Shown here one piece after another: positions 33,209 to 40,859 of a DNA stretch of 64,000 nucleotides; the stretch's first letter is position 1, and every line of letters starts with the position of its first letter. The notes below the pieces were generated by a model, which saw only the letters and a list, made by a program, of their open reading frames with translations, searched no databases and was not told where the DNA came from. A program made the translations under genes and the position numbers. Origin of the DNA: Thermoleophilia bacterium (GTDB taxonomy: Bacteria > Actinomycetota > Thermoleophilia > Gaiellales > Gaiellaceae). The stretch lies in assembly GCA_020845695.1 (NCBI GenBank), contig JADLFG010000015.1:124001-188000 (forward strand), read 5' to 3'.

Positions 33209-34690
33209 ATGTGGCTCACGATCCGCTCGGGCGCCGGGGCGGGCGACACCGTCGAGATCACGGGCTCGCATTTCGTCGTCGGTCGTGACGAGGCGTGCGA
33301 CCTGCGCCTCGACGACGAGCGGGCGTCGCGGCAGCATGCAACCTTCGAGGCGCTCCCGGACGGGCGCGCCGCCCTGCGCGACCTCGGCTCGACCAACGGG
33401 ACGTACGTGGACGGGCGCCAGATCACGGCGCCGGTCGTGCTCGAGGGCAACGAGACGATCCAGATCGGCAACACGATCCTCGTCGCGGCACGCGGCGCCG
33501 GCGCCGGCGGCCGCACGGTGATCGGCGTCGTCCCCGGCGGCCTGGCCGGGCCGGACGCCCCGGCGCCGCCGCCGGCCTCCCCGACCGCCGGGGCGCCCAC
33601 CCCGTCCTCCGTCGAGCGGATCAGGCTCCGCCGCTCGGTCCGGCGCCTCGGCGCCCTCGCCGGGCTCCTCTCAGTGCTGGTCGTGGCCGGGATCACCGTG
33701 GGCGTGCTCTTCGGCGTCGGCGTGATCGGCGGCGCCGAGGAGCCGACCGAGCCACCGTCCGTGCCGGAGCTGATCGCGGCGGTCGAGCCCACGACGGTGC
33801 AGATCCGCGGCAAGAGCCAGCCGTCCGACGAGTCCGTCGGGACCGGCACCGGCTGGGTCCTCGACGCGGAGCAGGGCCTGATCGTCACGAACGCCCACGT
33901 CGTCAACGCGTTCCCGCTCATGTTCGTCGCGGCCGGCGACGACGAGCGCTCCGCCGAGATCGTCGGGGTCGCGCCCTGCGAGGACCTCGCGGTGCTGCGC
34001 GTGCGCGACACCCAGGGCCTCGCGACGCTCCCGCTCGGCTCGCAGTCCCGCCTGGCCCAGGGAGAGACGGTCGTCGCGCTCGGCTTCCCCGTCAACGCCG
34101 CCCTGGGGGACGACCTGACCGCCACCACCGGCGTCGTCTCCGTCGTCCAGACGGAGTGGAGCATCCCCAGCCTCGACGTGCCCCTGCTCACGAACGTGAT
34201 CCAGACCGACGCGGTCATCAACCCGGGCAACTCGGGCGGCCCGCTCGTGACGCTCGCGGGCGAGCTCGTCGGCGTCAACTCGGCCGGGCTGACCCGGTTC
34301 GGGAACCGGCCGATCCAGGGTCAGGGCTACTCGATCGGCGTCGATCGCGTCCGCGAGGTGACCGACCGGCTGCGCGCGGGCGAGTCGAGCGGGTGGACCG
34401 GCGCGGGCTGGTGGTTCCCCGCCCTTGTCGAGGACCTGGGCGCGCTCGGGCTGCCCGCCGACGTCCCCGGCCTGCTCGTCACGCACGCGGTGCCCGGGAC
34501 GCCCGCGGCCGAGGCCGGGCTCGGCGACCAGATCGTGCTGGTCACCGCGATCGACGGCAAGCCGCTCGACGGGACGTTTCGCAGCTACTGCGACGCCGTC
34601 GAGGGCGTCGAGAGCGGCAGCACGGTCACGCTGACGGCGATCTACCCCGGCGAGGCGACCGCGCGCGAGGTCGCGGTCGCCTTCCTGTAG
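33209..34690 (+). CDS. FHA domain-transmembrane-HtrA-like trypsin/PDZ protease
   Basis: A 493-residue protein. The N-terminal FHA domain (residues 1-95) keeps the phosphothreonine-binding residues: GR in VVGRDEAC, Ser/His in SRQH, Asn in STNG. One membrane helix spans about 148-172. The ectodomain is a trypsin-like protease with His230 (TNAHVV), Asp259 (CEDLAVL) and Ser342 (NPGNSGGPL), then a PDZ domain from about 430 to the end. Expected topology is FHA inside and protease outside. AGGAGG precedes the ATG. It converges with the FHA operon. Confidence 0.92.
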   Translation: MWLTIRSGAGAGDTVEITGSHFVVGRDEACDLRLDDERASRQHATFEALPDGRAALRDLGSTNGTYVDGRQITAPVVLEGNETIQIGNTILVAARGAGAGGRTVIGVVPGGLAGPDAPAPPPASPTAGAPTPSSVERIRLRRSVRRLGALAGLLSVLVVAGITVGVLFGVGVIGGAEEPTEPPSVPELIAAVEPTTVQIRGKSQPSDESVGTGTGWVLDAEQGLIVTNAHVVNAFPLMFVAAGDDERSAEIVGVAPCEDLAVLRVRDTQGLATLPLGSQSRLAQGETVVALGFPVNAALGDDLTATTGVVSVVQTEWSIPSLDVPLLTNVIQTDAVINPGNSGGPLVTLAGELVGVNSAGLTRFGNRPIQGQGYSIGVDRVREVTDRLRAGESSGWTGAGWWFPALVEDLGALGLPADVPGLLVTHAVPGTPAAEAGLGDQIVLVTAIDGKPLDGTFRSYCDAVEGVESGSTVTLTAIYPGEATAREVAVAFL

Positions 34691-34696
34691 CGGGGG

Positions 34697-36229
34697 TCAG
34701 CGGACGACCTCCGGCTCGACGTCGTAGCCCGGCTCGCTCGTGAGCTGGAGCTCGCCGCCGCTTCCGTCCGCGGCGACCGAGAAGACGTCGCTGTCCGTGT
34801 CGCTGAGTGAGCGGCGGAAGACGACCCTCGCTCCGTCGGGCGTCCAGCGCGGCCAGTTTTCCGAGGCCGGGTTGTTGGTGAGGGCCACCGGCCCCGAGCC
34901 GTCCGCGCCCATCGCCCAGATCTCCCAGTTCCCGGTCGAGTCGCTGATGTACGCGAGCCGTCTCCCGTCGGGCGACCAGCGCGGCTGACCTTCGCCCGCG
35001 GCGGTCGCCCCGACCGCCAGTGCGCCGCTACCGTCCGGGTTCATCACCCACACGTCCCAGTTCCCGCTGGCATACGACTCGTAGGCAATCCGGGCACCGT
35101 CAGGGGAGAAGCTCGGGAACCCGTCACCGACCTCGTTGTTCGTGAGCTGGGCGGGGCTCGAGCCGTCGGCGCCGACGACCCAGATCTCGGTATCGTCGTC
35201 GGTGGTGGCCTGGCTCTGGTAGGCGATCCGGGTGCCGTCGGGCGACCAGCCCGGATTGGTGTCGATGGCGGTGTTGCTCGTGACCTGGACGACGTTCGAG
35301 CCGTCGGTCCACATCACGTACACCTCGAAATCGCCGTCACGATCGGAGACGAACGCGATCCTCGTGCGGTCGGGTGAGACCACCGGGTTCCCCTCGACCG
35401 AGGGCTCGCTCGTGAGCTGGGAGACGAGGCTTCCGTCCGCATTCATCAGGAAGAGGTCCCAGTTGCCGGTGCGCTTGCTCGCCCACACGATCTGCCCCGG
35501 CTGCAGCTCGGGCAGCGGGGGCGGGTACGTCTCGGTCGGCACCGTCGTCTCGGTCGGGGGCGCCGTCTCCGTCGGAGGGGCTGTCTCCGTTGGCTGCGTC
35601 TCCGTCTCGGGATTGACGGTCACGACCTCCGTGATCACGTCCAGGGGCGATTCGCCACCGATATCCTCGCCGGGCGAGATGTCCGCGGCGGCCGGCCCGT
35701 CGTCGCCTCCGGTCAGGACGACGCCGAGCGCGGCCCCGAGACCGGCGATCGCGGCGACCCCGGCGACGAGCGCGACCAGCTTCGCATTCTGCTGCAGCCA
35801 GCTTCGCCCAACGGGAGCCGAAGCTGCCGGCGCGGGCGCGGGGGTCGGCGCTGCCGGCGGGCTTGCGGGAGCCGGGGGGATCGGCGGAGGCGCGGCAACC
35901 GCGGTCGGTGCCGCTCCCGCGGGAACAGCCGCCCCAACCCGTTCGGAGCCGACGTCGACGGAGGTGTCGCCGAAGCGAAGCTCCTCACCGCCCTGGAGCA
36001 GCACCGGCGCCGAGATGCGCTGCCCGTTGACGAACGTGCCGTTCGTCGAGCCGAGGTCGCGGACGAGGTAGCGCCCGTCCCCGACCGCCTCGAGCTGCGC
36101 GTGGCGGCGGGAGATCTTCTCCTCGGAGAGGACGAGGTCGCAGCCCTCCTCCCGGCCGACCACGTACCGCTCCGCCGTCAGGTCGAGACGGGTCCCCGTC
36201 GCCGCTCCGGTCCGAACCGTCAGCCACAT
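34697..36229 (-). CDS. FHA domain-transmembrane-PD40 beta-propeller protein
   Basis: A 510-residue protein. The FHA domain (1-95) has GR, SRRH and STNG intact. A Pro/Ala linker leads to one helix at about 151-174, then a Thr/Pro/Glu stalk (TETAPPTETAPP) and a C-terminal propeller of PD40/TolB repeats, each with a WSPDG or FSPDG turn. It is the last gene of the FHA-kinase run and starts 15 bases after the previous stop, with GGAAGGAG upstream of the ATG. The propeller resembles that of the lipoprotein at 27744-29390. Ligand unknown. Confidence 0.9.
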   Translation of the reverse strand: MWLTVRTGAATGTRLDLTAERYVVGREEGCDLVLSEEKISRRHAQLEAVGDGRYLVRDLGSTNGTFVNGQRISAPVLLQGGEELRFGDTSVDVGSERVGAAVPAGAAPTAVAAPPPIPPAPASPPAAPTPAPAPAASAPVGRSWLQQNAKLVALVAGVAAIAGLGAALGVVLTGGDDGPAAADISPGEDIGGESPLDVITEVVTVNPETETQPTETAPPTETAPPTETTVPTETYPPPLPELQPGQIVWASKRTGNWDLFLMNADGSLVSQLTSEPSVEGNPVVSPDRTRIAFVSDRDGDFEVYVMWTDGSNVVQVTSNTAIDTNPGWSPDGTRIAYQSQATTDDDTEIWVVGADGSSPAQLTNNEVGDGFPSFSPDGARIAYESYASGNWDVWVMNPDGSGALAVGATAAGEGQPRWSPDGRRLAYISDSTGNWEIWAMGADGSGPVALTNNPASENWPRWTPDGARVVFRRSLSDTDSDVFSVAADGSGGELQLTSEPGYDVEPEVVR

Positions 36230-36244
36230 GCCTGCTCCTTCCTC

Positions 36245-37366
36245 CTAGTCGACGGGTCCGAGCGTCTGCCAGGTCTGGTAGAGCGCCGCGCGCGCGGCGG
36301 CATCGGAGCCCTCCTCGAAGGCGACCGCTCCGATCACGAGCGGCGAGTCGATCCAGGAAACGCCTCGCGTCATCTCGTTCATCGGCCCGCACACGAGCCG
36401 CCCCCGCTCCGCATCGTTCACGATCACGGCGCCCTCGGCCGTCTCGTCCTGGTCGCAGAGACCGGTGTCCGCCTGCGCGCCGAAGGTCACGATCCAGCTG
36501 TCGTACCAGGCGTCGAGCGATTCGCCACCGTCGAACTGGTAGTAGATCACGAACCCGGTCTCGGTCGTGTCGCATCCGATCGCCGCCACGGCGCCGCGGT
36601 CGCTCATGTTCACCTCCTCGGCCGGCCGCCAGCAGGGCGCGATCTCCTCCGGGATGTGCGCGAACAGCGCGAGCTCGGCGTCGTTGGGCTCGACCTCCCC
36701 GCCCTCCTCTTCGGTCTCGGCGGGCGGCGCCTCGGTCTCGGCCGGCGGCGCCTCGGTCTCGGCCGGCGGCGCCTCGGTCTCGGCCGGCGGCGCCTCGGTC
36801 TCGGCCGGCGGCGCCTCGGTCTCGGCCGAGGCCGTGACGAACACGGTCACCGCCTCGGGCACGCTCGCGATCAGCGTCCGCGTGCCTCCCCCGCCGGTCA
36901 GGATCAGGCCGAGAGCGGTGCCGAGGCCCGCGATCCCGGCGGCGACCGCGGCGGCGGCAATCCACTTTCCGCGACCCGCGAGCAGGCCCGCGGCCGGGCG
37001 CTCTGACGGCCGCGCGACCGGGGGTCGCGCCGTTGCGGGAGACCCGGCCGCGATCGCCGTCGGCGCGGCGCCGCGCCGCTCCCCCTCGACGGCGAGAGCG
37101 GGGTCGCCGAAGCGGAGCTCCTCCCCGCCCCGCAGCACCACCGGCTCGGCGATTCGCCTGCCGTCCACGAAGGTGCCGTTCGTCGAGCCGAGATCGCGCA
37201 CCTGGTAGCTCCCGTCCGGGAGCCGCTCCAGCGCCGCGTGGTGGCGAGACACCTTCTCCTCGGCGAGCACGAGGTCGCAGTCCGCCTCGCGGCCGACCAC
37301 GAACCGCTCCGCGCTGACCTCGACGACCTCGCTCGCGCGCGCGCCGCTTCGGATCGTCAGCCGCAT
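36245..37366 (-). CDS. FHA domain-transmembrane-C4 ectodomain protein (paralogue A)
   Basis: A 373-residue protein. The FHA domain (1-95) is intact (VVGREADC, SRHH, STNG). The membrane helix is at about 135-157, followed by five perfect TEAPPAE heptads (183-217) as a stalk. The ectodomain (230-373) has four Cys at 245, 265, 304 and 326, and matches the ectodomain of the kinase at 38999-40813 and of paralogue B: FAHIPEEI, IYYQF, GRLVCG. Spacing of 9 bases from the previous gene and an AGGAGG site show co-translation. Confidence 0.88.
   Translation of the reverse strand: MRLTIRSGARASEVVEVSAERFVVGREADCDLVLAEEKVSRHHAALERLPDGSYQVRDLGSTNGTFVDGRRIAEPVVLRGGEELRFGDPALAVEGERRGAAPTAIAAGSPATARPPVARPSERPAAGLLAGRGKWIAAAAVAAGIAGLGTALGLILTGGGGTRTLIASVPEAVTVFVTASAETEAPPAETEAPPAETEAPPAETEAPPAETEAPPAETEEEGGEVEPNDAELALFAHIPEEIAPCWRPAEEVNMSDRGAVAAIGCDTTETGFVIYYQFDGGESLDAWYDSWIVTFGAQADTGLCDQDETAEGAVIVNDAERGRLVCGPMNEMTRGVSWIDSPLVIGAVAFEEGSDAAARAALYQTWQTLGPVD
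36712..36816 (-). repeat. Five 21-bp tandem repeats encoding TEAPPAE
   Basis: Five consecutive near-identical 21-bp units encode the heptad TEAPPAE in the stalk of FHA paralogue A. The unit length is a multiple of three, so copy-number change would alter stalk length without breaking the frame. Confidence 0.85.
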
Positions 37367-37375
37367 CGTCGCCTC

Positions 37376-38509
37376 CTACTCCGGCCCGGCCCCGAGCCAG
37401 AAATCGTAGAGCTCCTGCCTGACCGCCTCGCCGCCGCCCTCCTTCAGCGCCACCACCCCGATCGCGAGCGAGTCGGTCGTCCACGCGACCGCCCGCCACT
37501 CGCCGGCGACCCCGCAGGCCAGACGCCCCTGCGGCACCTCGTCGATCGACCAGACCCCCTCCGAGTACTCGTCCGCGACGCAGTCACCGACGTCGCGCTC
37601 GTTGACGAAGTTCCGCTCGTACCAGCCGGTCGTCACCTCGGCGCTTGCGAACTGGAAGTAGAGCGCGGCTCCCATGCCCTCGCCGGGCACCCCGCAGTTG
37701 GCGCCGGCGATCGCGTCCTGCGGGAGCTCATCGATCGCGAAGCACGTCTCCCGGATCGCCGCGGGGATGTGTCCGAGCAGCGTCTCGTAGGCCCCCGTCT
37801 CGGCGGGCGGCGCCTCCGCCTCCGTGGCCGGCGGATCCGTCTGAGCGGGCGGCGCCTCGGTCTCGGCGGGCGGCGCCTCGGTCTCCGCGGGCGGCGCCTC
37901 CGTCTCCGCGACCGGGGTCGTCTCGCGCGGCGGCTCGTCCGCGGGGGGAAGTGCCGCCGTCTCGGGCGGCGCCGCCTCCGTCACGACCACGGTCGTCGAG
38001 GGCAAGGTCACGGTCACCACCGCCGCCTCCGAGCCACCCGTGAGGGCGATCCCGAGGCCGGCGCCGAGGCCGGCCAGCGCGGCAACGCCCGCCACGGCGG
38101 CGAGTGCCGTCCGGTTTCGCCGGACCCACGGGCCGAGCGACCGGGGTGCCTCCGCCGGCGCCGGCGCGGGCACGACCGTCGGCGCGGCGCCGGGAACGGC
38201 CGCCGCCGCGAGCTCGGCCTCCGTGCGAGCGACGGCCACGACCGTGTTCGCGAAGCGGATCTCCTCCCCGCCCTCGAGCACGACAGGCCCGGTCAGCCGC
38301 TGACCGCCCACGAACGTCCCGTTTGCCGAGCCGAGGTCGCTCAGCGAGTAGCGGCCGTCGGGAAGCCGCTCGAAAGCGGCGTGGCGGCGGGAGATCTGAT
38401 CGCTCGCGAGCACGAGCTCGCAGCCCTCCTCGCGGCCGACGACGACCCGCTCGGCGGCCAGCTCGACCGTCCGGCCGGCCTCCTCACCTGAGCGCACCAA
38501 GAGCCACAC
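37376..38509 (-). CDS. FHA domain-transmembrane-C4 ectodomain protein (paralogue B)
   Basis: A 377-residue protein from a GTG preceded by GGGGGAG. The FHA domain is intact (VVGREEGC, SRRH, SANG). The membrane helix is at about 133-157. The stalk contains TEAPPAE heptads, with degenerate copies beside them. The ectodomain has Cys at 256, 272, 310 and 332 and shares LLGHIPAAI, LYFQF and GRLACG with paralogue A and the kinase. The pairwise divergence from A suggests an old duplication. Extracellular ligand unknown. Confidence 0.88.
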   Translation of the reverse strand: MWLLVRSGEEAGRTVELAAERVVVGREEGCELVLASDQISRRHAAFERLPDGRYSLSDLGSANGTFVGGQRLTGPVVLEGGEEIRFANTVVAVARTEAELAAAAVPGAAPTVVPAPAPAEAPRSLGPWVRRNRTALAAVAGVAALAGLGAGLGIALTGGSEAAVVTVTLPSTTVVVTEAAPPETAALPPADEPPRETTPVAETEAPPAETEAPPAETEAPPAQTDPPATEAEAPPAETGAYETLLGHIPAAIRETCFAIDELPQDAIAGANCGVPGEGMGAALYFQFASAEVTTGWYERNFVNERDVGDCVADEYSEGVWSIDEVPQGRLACGVAGEWRAVAWTTDSLAIGVVALKEGGGEAVRQELYDFWLGAGPE

Positions 38510-38562
38510 GCGACTCCCCCTTTTGGAGGTTGGCGGGATTCTACGCCGCGTTGCGATCCGTG

Positions 38563-38967
38563 TCAGCCGCCGCCGAGGACGAGGCCGATCGCGGTGCCGA
38601 TCCCGGCGAGCACGGCCGCGGCGATCGCGACCGCGACGGACCCGCGCCCGCCCTGGACGAGGCTTGGTTGGGGCCCCGCGGGCACGACCTCGACCGCGCA
38701 GGTGGTGTCCCCGAGCCGCAGCTCCTCGCCGCCCGAGAGCAGCACCGGCCCGGCGAGCCGGTGCCCGTTCACGAACGTCCCGTTCGTCGAGCCGAGATCG
38801 GTCAGGATGACCGTGCCATCCGCTCGCGGCTCGAGCGCGGCGTGGCGGCGCGAGATCTGCTCGTCGGGCAGGGCGAGGTCGCAGCCGACGTCGCGCCCGA
38901 CCACGACGACGCGCGAGAGCTCGACCGCGGTGCCCGCCATGCCACCGCCGCGGACGGTTAGGCGCAC
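38563..38967 (-). CDS. FHA domain with single C-terminal membrane anchor
   Basis: A 134-residue protein from GTG 38967. The FHA domain is intact (VVGRDVGC, SRRH, STNG). The chain ends immediately after one hydrophobic helix (VAIAAAVLAGIGTAIGLVLGGG-like, closing at GGG). The helix resembles those of its neighbours, but the stalk and ectodomain are absent, so it is either a truncated paralogue or a deliberate sensorless FHA anchor. It starts 31 bases after the kinase gene. Confidence 0.82.
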   Translation of the reverse strand: MRLTVRGGGMAGTAVELSRVVVVGRDVGCDLALPDEQISRRHAALEPRADGTVILTDLGSTNGTFVNGHRLAGPVLLSGGEELRLGDTTCAVEVVPAGPQPSLVQGGRGSVAVAIAAAVLAGIGTAIGLVLGGG

Positions 38968-38998
38968 GCTACTCCGCCCCCCGGCTGCAGGTAACCCG

Positions 38999-40813
38999 TC
39001 ACTGGACGGGGCCGGCATTCAGCCACCAGGTCAGGAGCGCCTTGAAGTTCTCGTTCGTGCGGTACGCGTAGCCGGCGATATTCAGGAGCTCGTTTGCCCA
39101 CACCATCGTCGGGCGCCCCTCGGTGTCCGTGTAGCAGACGAGACGGCCGGCCTGCTGGTCGCCCTGCGAGTAGGTGCCCTCGGCGATCGCGTCGTCGGCG
39201 CAGATCCCCTGGTCGCGGGTGGCGCCCGCCCCCTTGACCCAGCGGAAGTAGTAGTCGTACATCCGCTTGCGGCTGTCGAACTGGTCGTACCAGACCCTCA
39301 CCGGGCCCCTCGTCGTGCAGTAGACCCCGGCGATCGCGTGCGCAGGCTTGTCCGCCTCGGCCTCGCGCTCGCAGGTCTTGGCGATCGCCGGCGGTACGTG
39401 GCTGAGCAGGAGCCGCTCGGCCTCGTCGGGGAAGACGTCCTCGGTCCCGGTCGTCACGCCGGTTTCCGTCTGCCCCGTCTCCGTCGTCGGTGGGGCCTCG
39501 GTCGTCGGTGGGGCCTCGGTCGTCGGTGGGGCCTCCGTCGTCGGTGGGGCCTCGGTCGTCGGTGGGGCCTCGGTCGTCGGTGGGGCCTCCGTCGTCGTCG
39601 GCTCCGTGACCGCCGTCGAGCTCACGTCGGTGACGACGGTCGCGCCGGTCTCGGCAGTCACGGTCGGGGGAGCCACGGCGGTCGTGCCACCGTCCCCGCC
39701 ACCGCCGACCGAGAGGCCAACGCCGAGCCCGATCGCAACCAGCGCGACCGCGCCCGCCCCGGCGACCGCGAGGCGATTCCGCCACCAGGGAGCGGCCGCA
39801 GACCCGGGCGAGCCGGTCGGAAGCGCCCCGGGCCCCGTGGGCGGCACGCCGCCGGCCGTCGGCACGGTACCCGCGACCGTCGCCCCGGCGCCTGCCTGGA
39901 CCGTCGGGCCCGCGCCCGGCACCGTGGCAGCGGTGCCCGCCTGGACGGTGGGAGCCGACAACGGCCGCCCCTCGACGGCGGCGCGGGCAGCGGCGATCGC
40001 CCCGCGACACGTCTGGTAGCGGTCGTCGGGGCTCTTCGCGAGCGCGGTCGCGATCACCGTGTCGAGGGCCGGCGGCAGCTCCGGACGCTTCGCGACCACC
40101 GACGGCGGCGGCTCGTTCAGGTGCGCGTAGAGCATCGCCACCTCGGAGTCCTTCTCGTACGGGAGCGCCCCCGCCAGGCACTGGTAGAGGACGCAGCCGA
40201 GCGCGTACACGTCGGCGCGGCCGTCGACCGGCTTGCCCTCGATCTGCTCGGGCGCCGCGTAGTCCATCGTGCCGACGAAGAAGCCGGTACGGGTCAGGCC
40301 GCTGCGACTCTGAGCGTGCTTCGCGATCCCGAAGTCGGTCAGGTAGGCGTGCTCGAGATCGCCTTCCTCGGCGATCAGCACGTTCGCGGGCTTGACGTCG
40401 CGGTGCACCATGCCGCGGCTGTGGGCCGCGTCGAGCGCCGCCGCGACTTGCCCCAGGATCGCCAGCGCCCGGCCGGGCTCGAGGCGGCCGTCACGGGCGA
40501 GCAGGGCGTGCAGGTCGGTGCCCTCCACGTAGCGCATGGCGATGTAGAGGATGCCCTCCGCCTCGCCGGCCTCGTAGATCGGGACGACGTTCGGATGCTC
40601 GAGCTTGGCCGCCGTGCGCCACTCCTGCTCGAACCGCTCCCGGAAGCCCGCGTCGGCGACGAGCTCGGGAGCGAGCACCTTGACCGCCACCTTGCGCCCG
40701 TAGCGAAGCTGCTCCGCGAGGTAGACGACGCCCATACCGCCCCGGCCGAGCAACGACTCGATCCGGAAGCCGGCGAGCTCGCTGCCGATGCGGGTCTCGT
40801 CCCTGCCGCTCAT
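38999..40813 (-). CDS. Transmembrane Ser/Thr protein kinase (PknB-like) with C4 ectodomain
   Basis: A 604-residue kinase. The Hanks-type domain spans about 15-275: GRGGMGVVY, K45 in VAVKVL, HRDVKPANVL (D139), DFG at 160, APEQ at 187. A Thr/Pro/Ala juxtamembrane linker leads to a helix at about 348-370, then six TEAPPT units. There are no PASTA repeats. The ectodomain (465-604) has Cys 481, 499, 538 and 560 and ends WWLNAGPVQ, homologous to FHA paralogues A and B. It is the second gene of the run, 46 bases after the degenerate FHA gene. Confidence 0.93.
   Translation of the reverse strand: MSGRDETRIGSELAGFRIESLLGRGGMGVVYLAEQLRYGRKVAVKVLAPELVADAGFRERFEQEWRTAAKLEHPNVVPIYEAGEAEGILYIAMRYVEGTDLHALLARDGRLEPGRALAILGQVAAALDAAHSRGMVHRDVKPANVLIAEEGDLEHAYLTDFGIAKHAQSRSGLTRTGFFVGTMDYAAPEQIEGKPVDGRADVYALGCVLYQCLAGALPYEKDSEVAMLYAHLNEPPPSVVAKRPELPPALDTVIATALAKSPDDRYQTCRGAIAAARAAVEGRPLSAPTVQAGTAATVPGAGPTVQAGAGATVAGTVPTAGGVPPTGPGALPTGSPGSAAAPWWRNRLAVAGAGAVALVAIGLGVGLSVGGGGDGGTTAVAPPTVTAETGATVVTDVSSTAVTEPTTTEAPPTTEAPPTTEAPPTTEAPPTTEAPPTTEAPPTTETGQTETGVTTGTEDVFPDEAERLLLSHVPPAIAKTCEREAEADKPAHAIAGVYCTTRGPVRVWYDQFDSRKRMYDYYFRWVKGAGATRDQGICADDAIAEGTYSQGDQQAGRLVCYTDTEGRPTMVWANELLNIAGYAYRTNENFKALLTWWLNAGPVQ
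39483..39590 (-). repeat. Six 18-bp tandem repeats encoding the kinase stalk
   Basis: Six near-perfect 18-bp units encode TEAPPT hexads between the kinase membrane helix and its ectodomain. They differ in unit length and sequence from the 21-bp repeats at 36712-36816, so the two stalks expanded independently although they sit in homologous positions. Confidence 0.85.
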
Positions 40814-40859
40814 CGCAGACGTGTTGTATCGCGCCCCGTCCGGGAAGGGAAGGGCGCCG

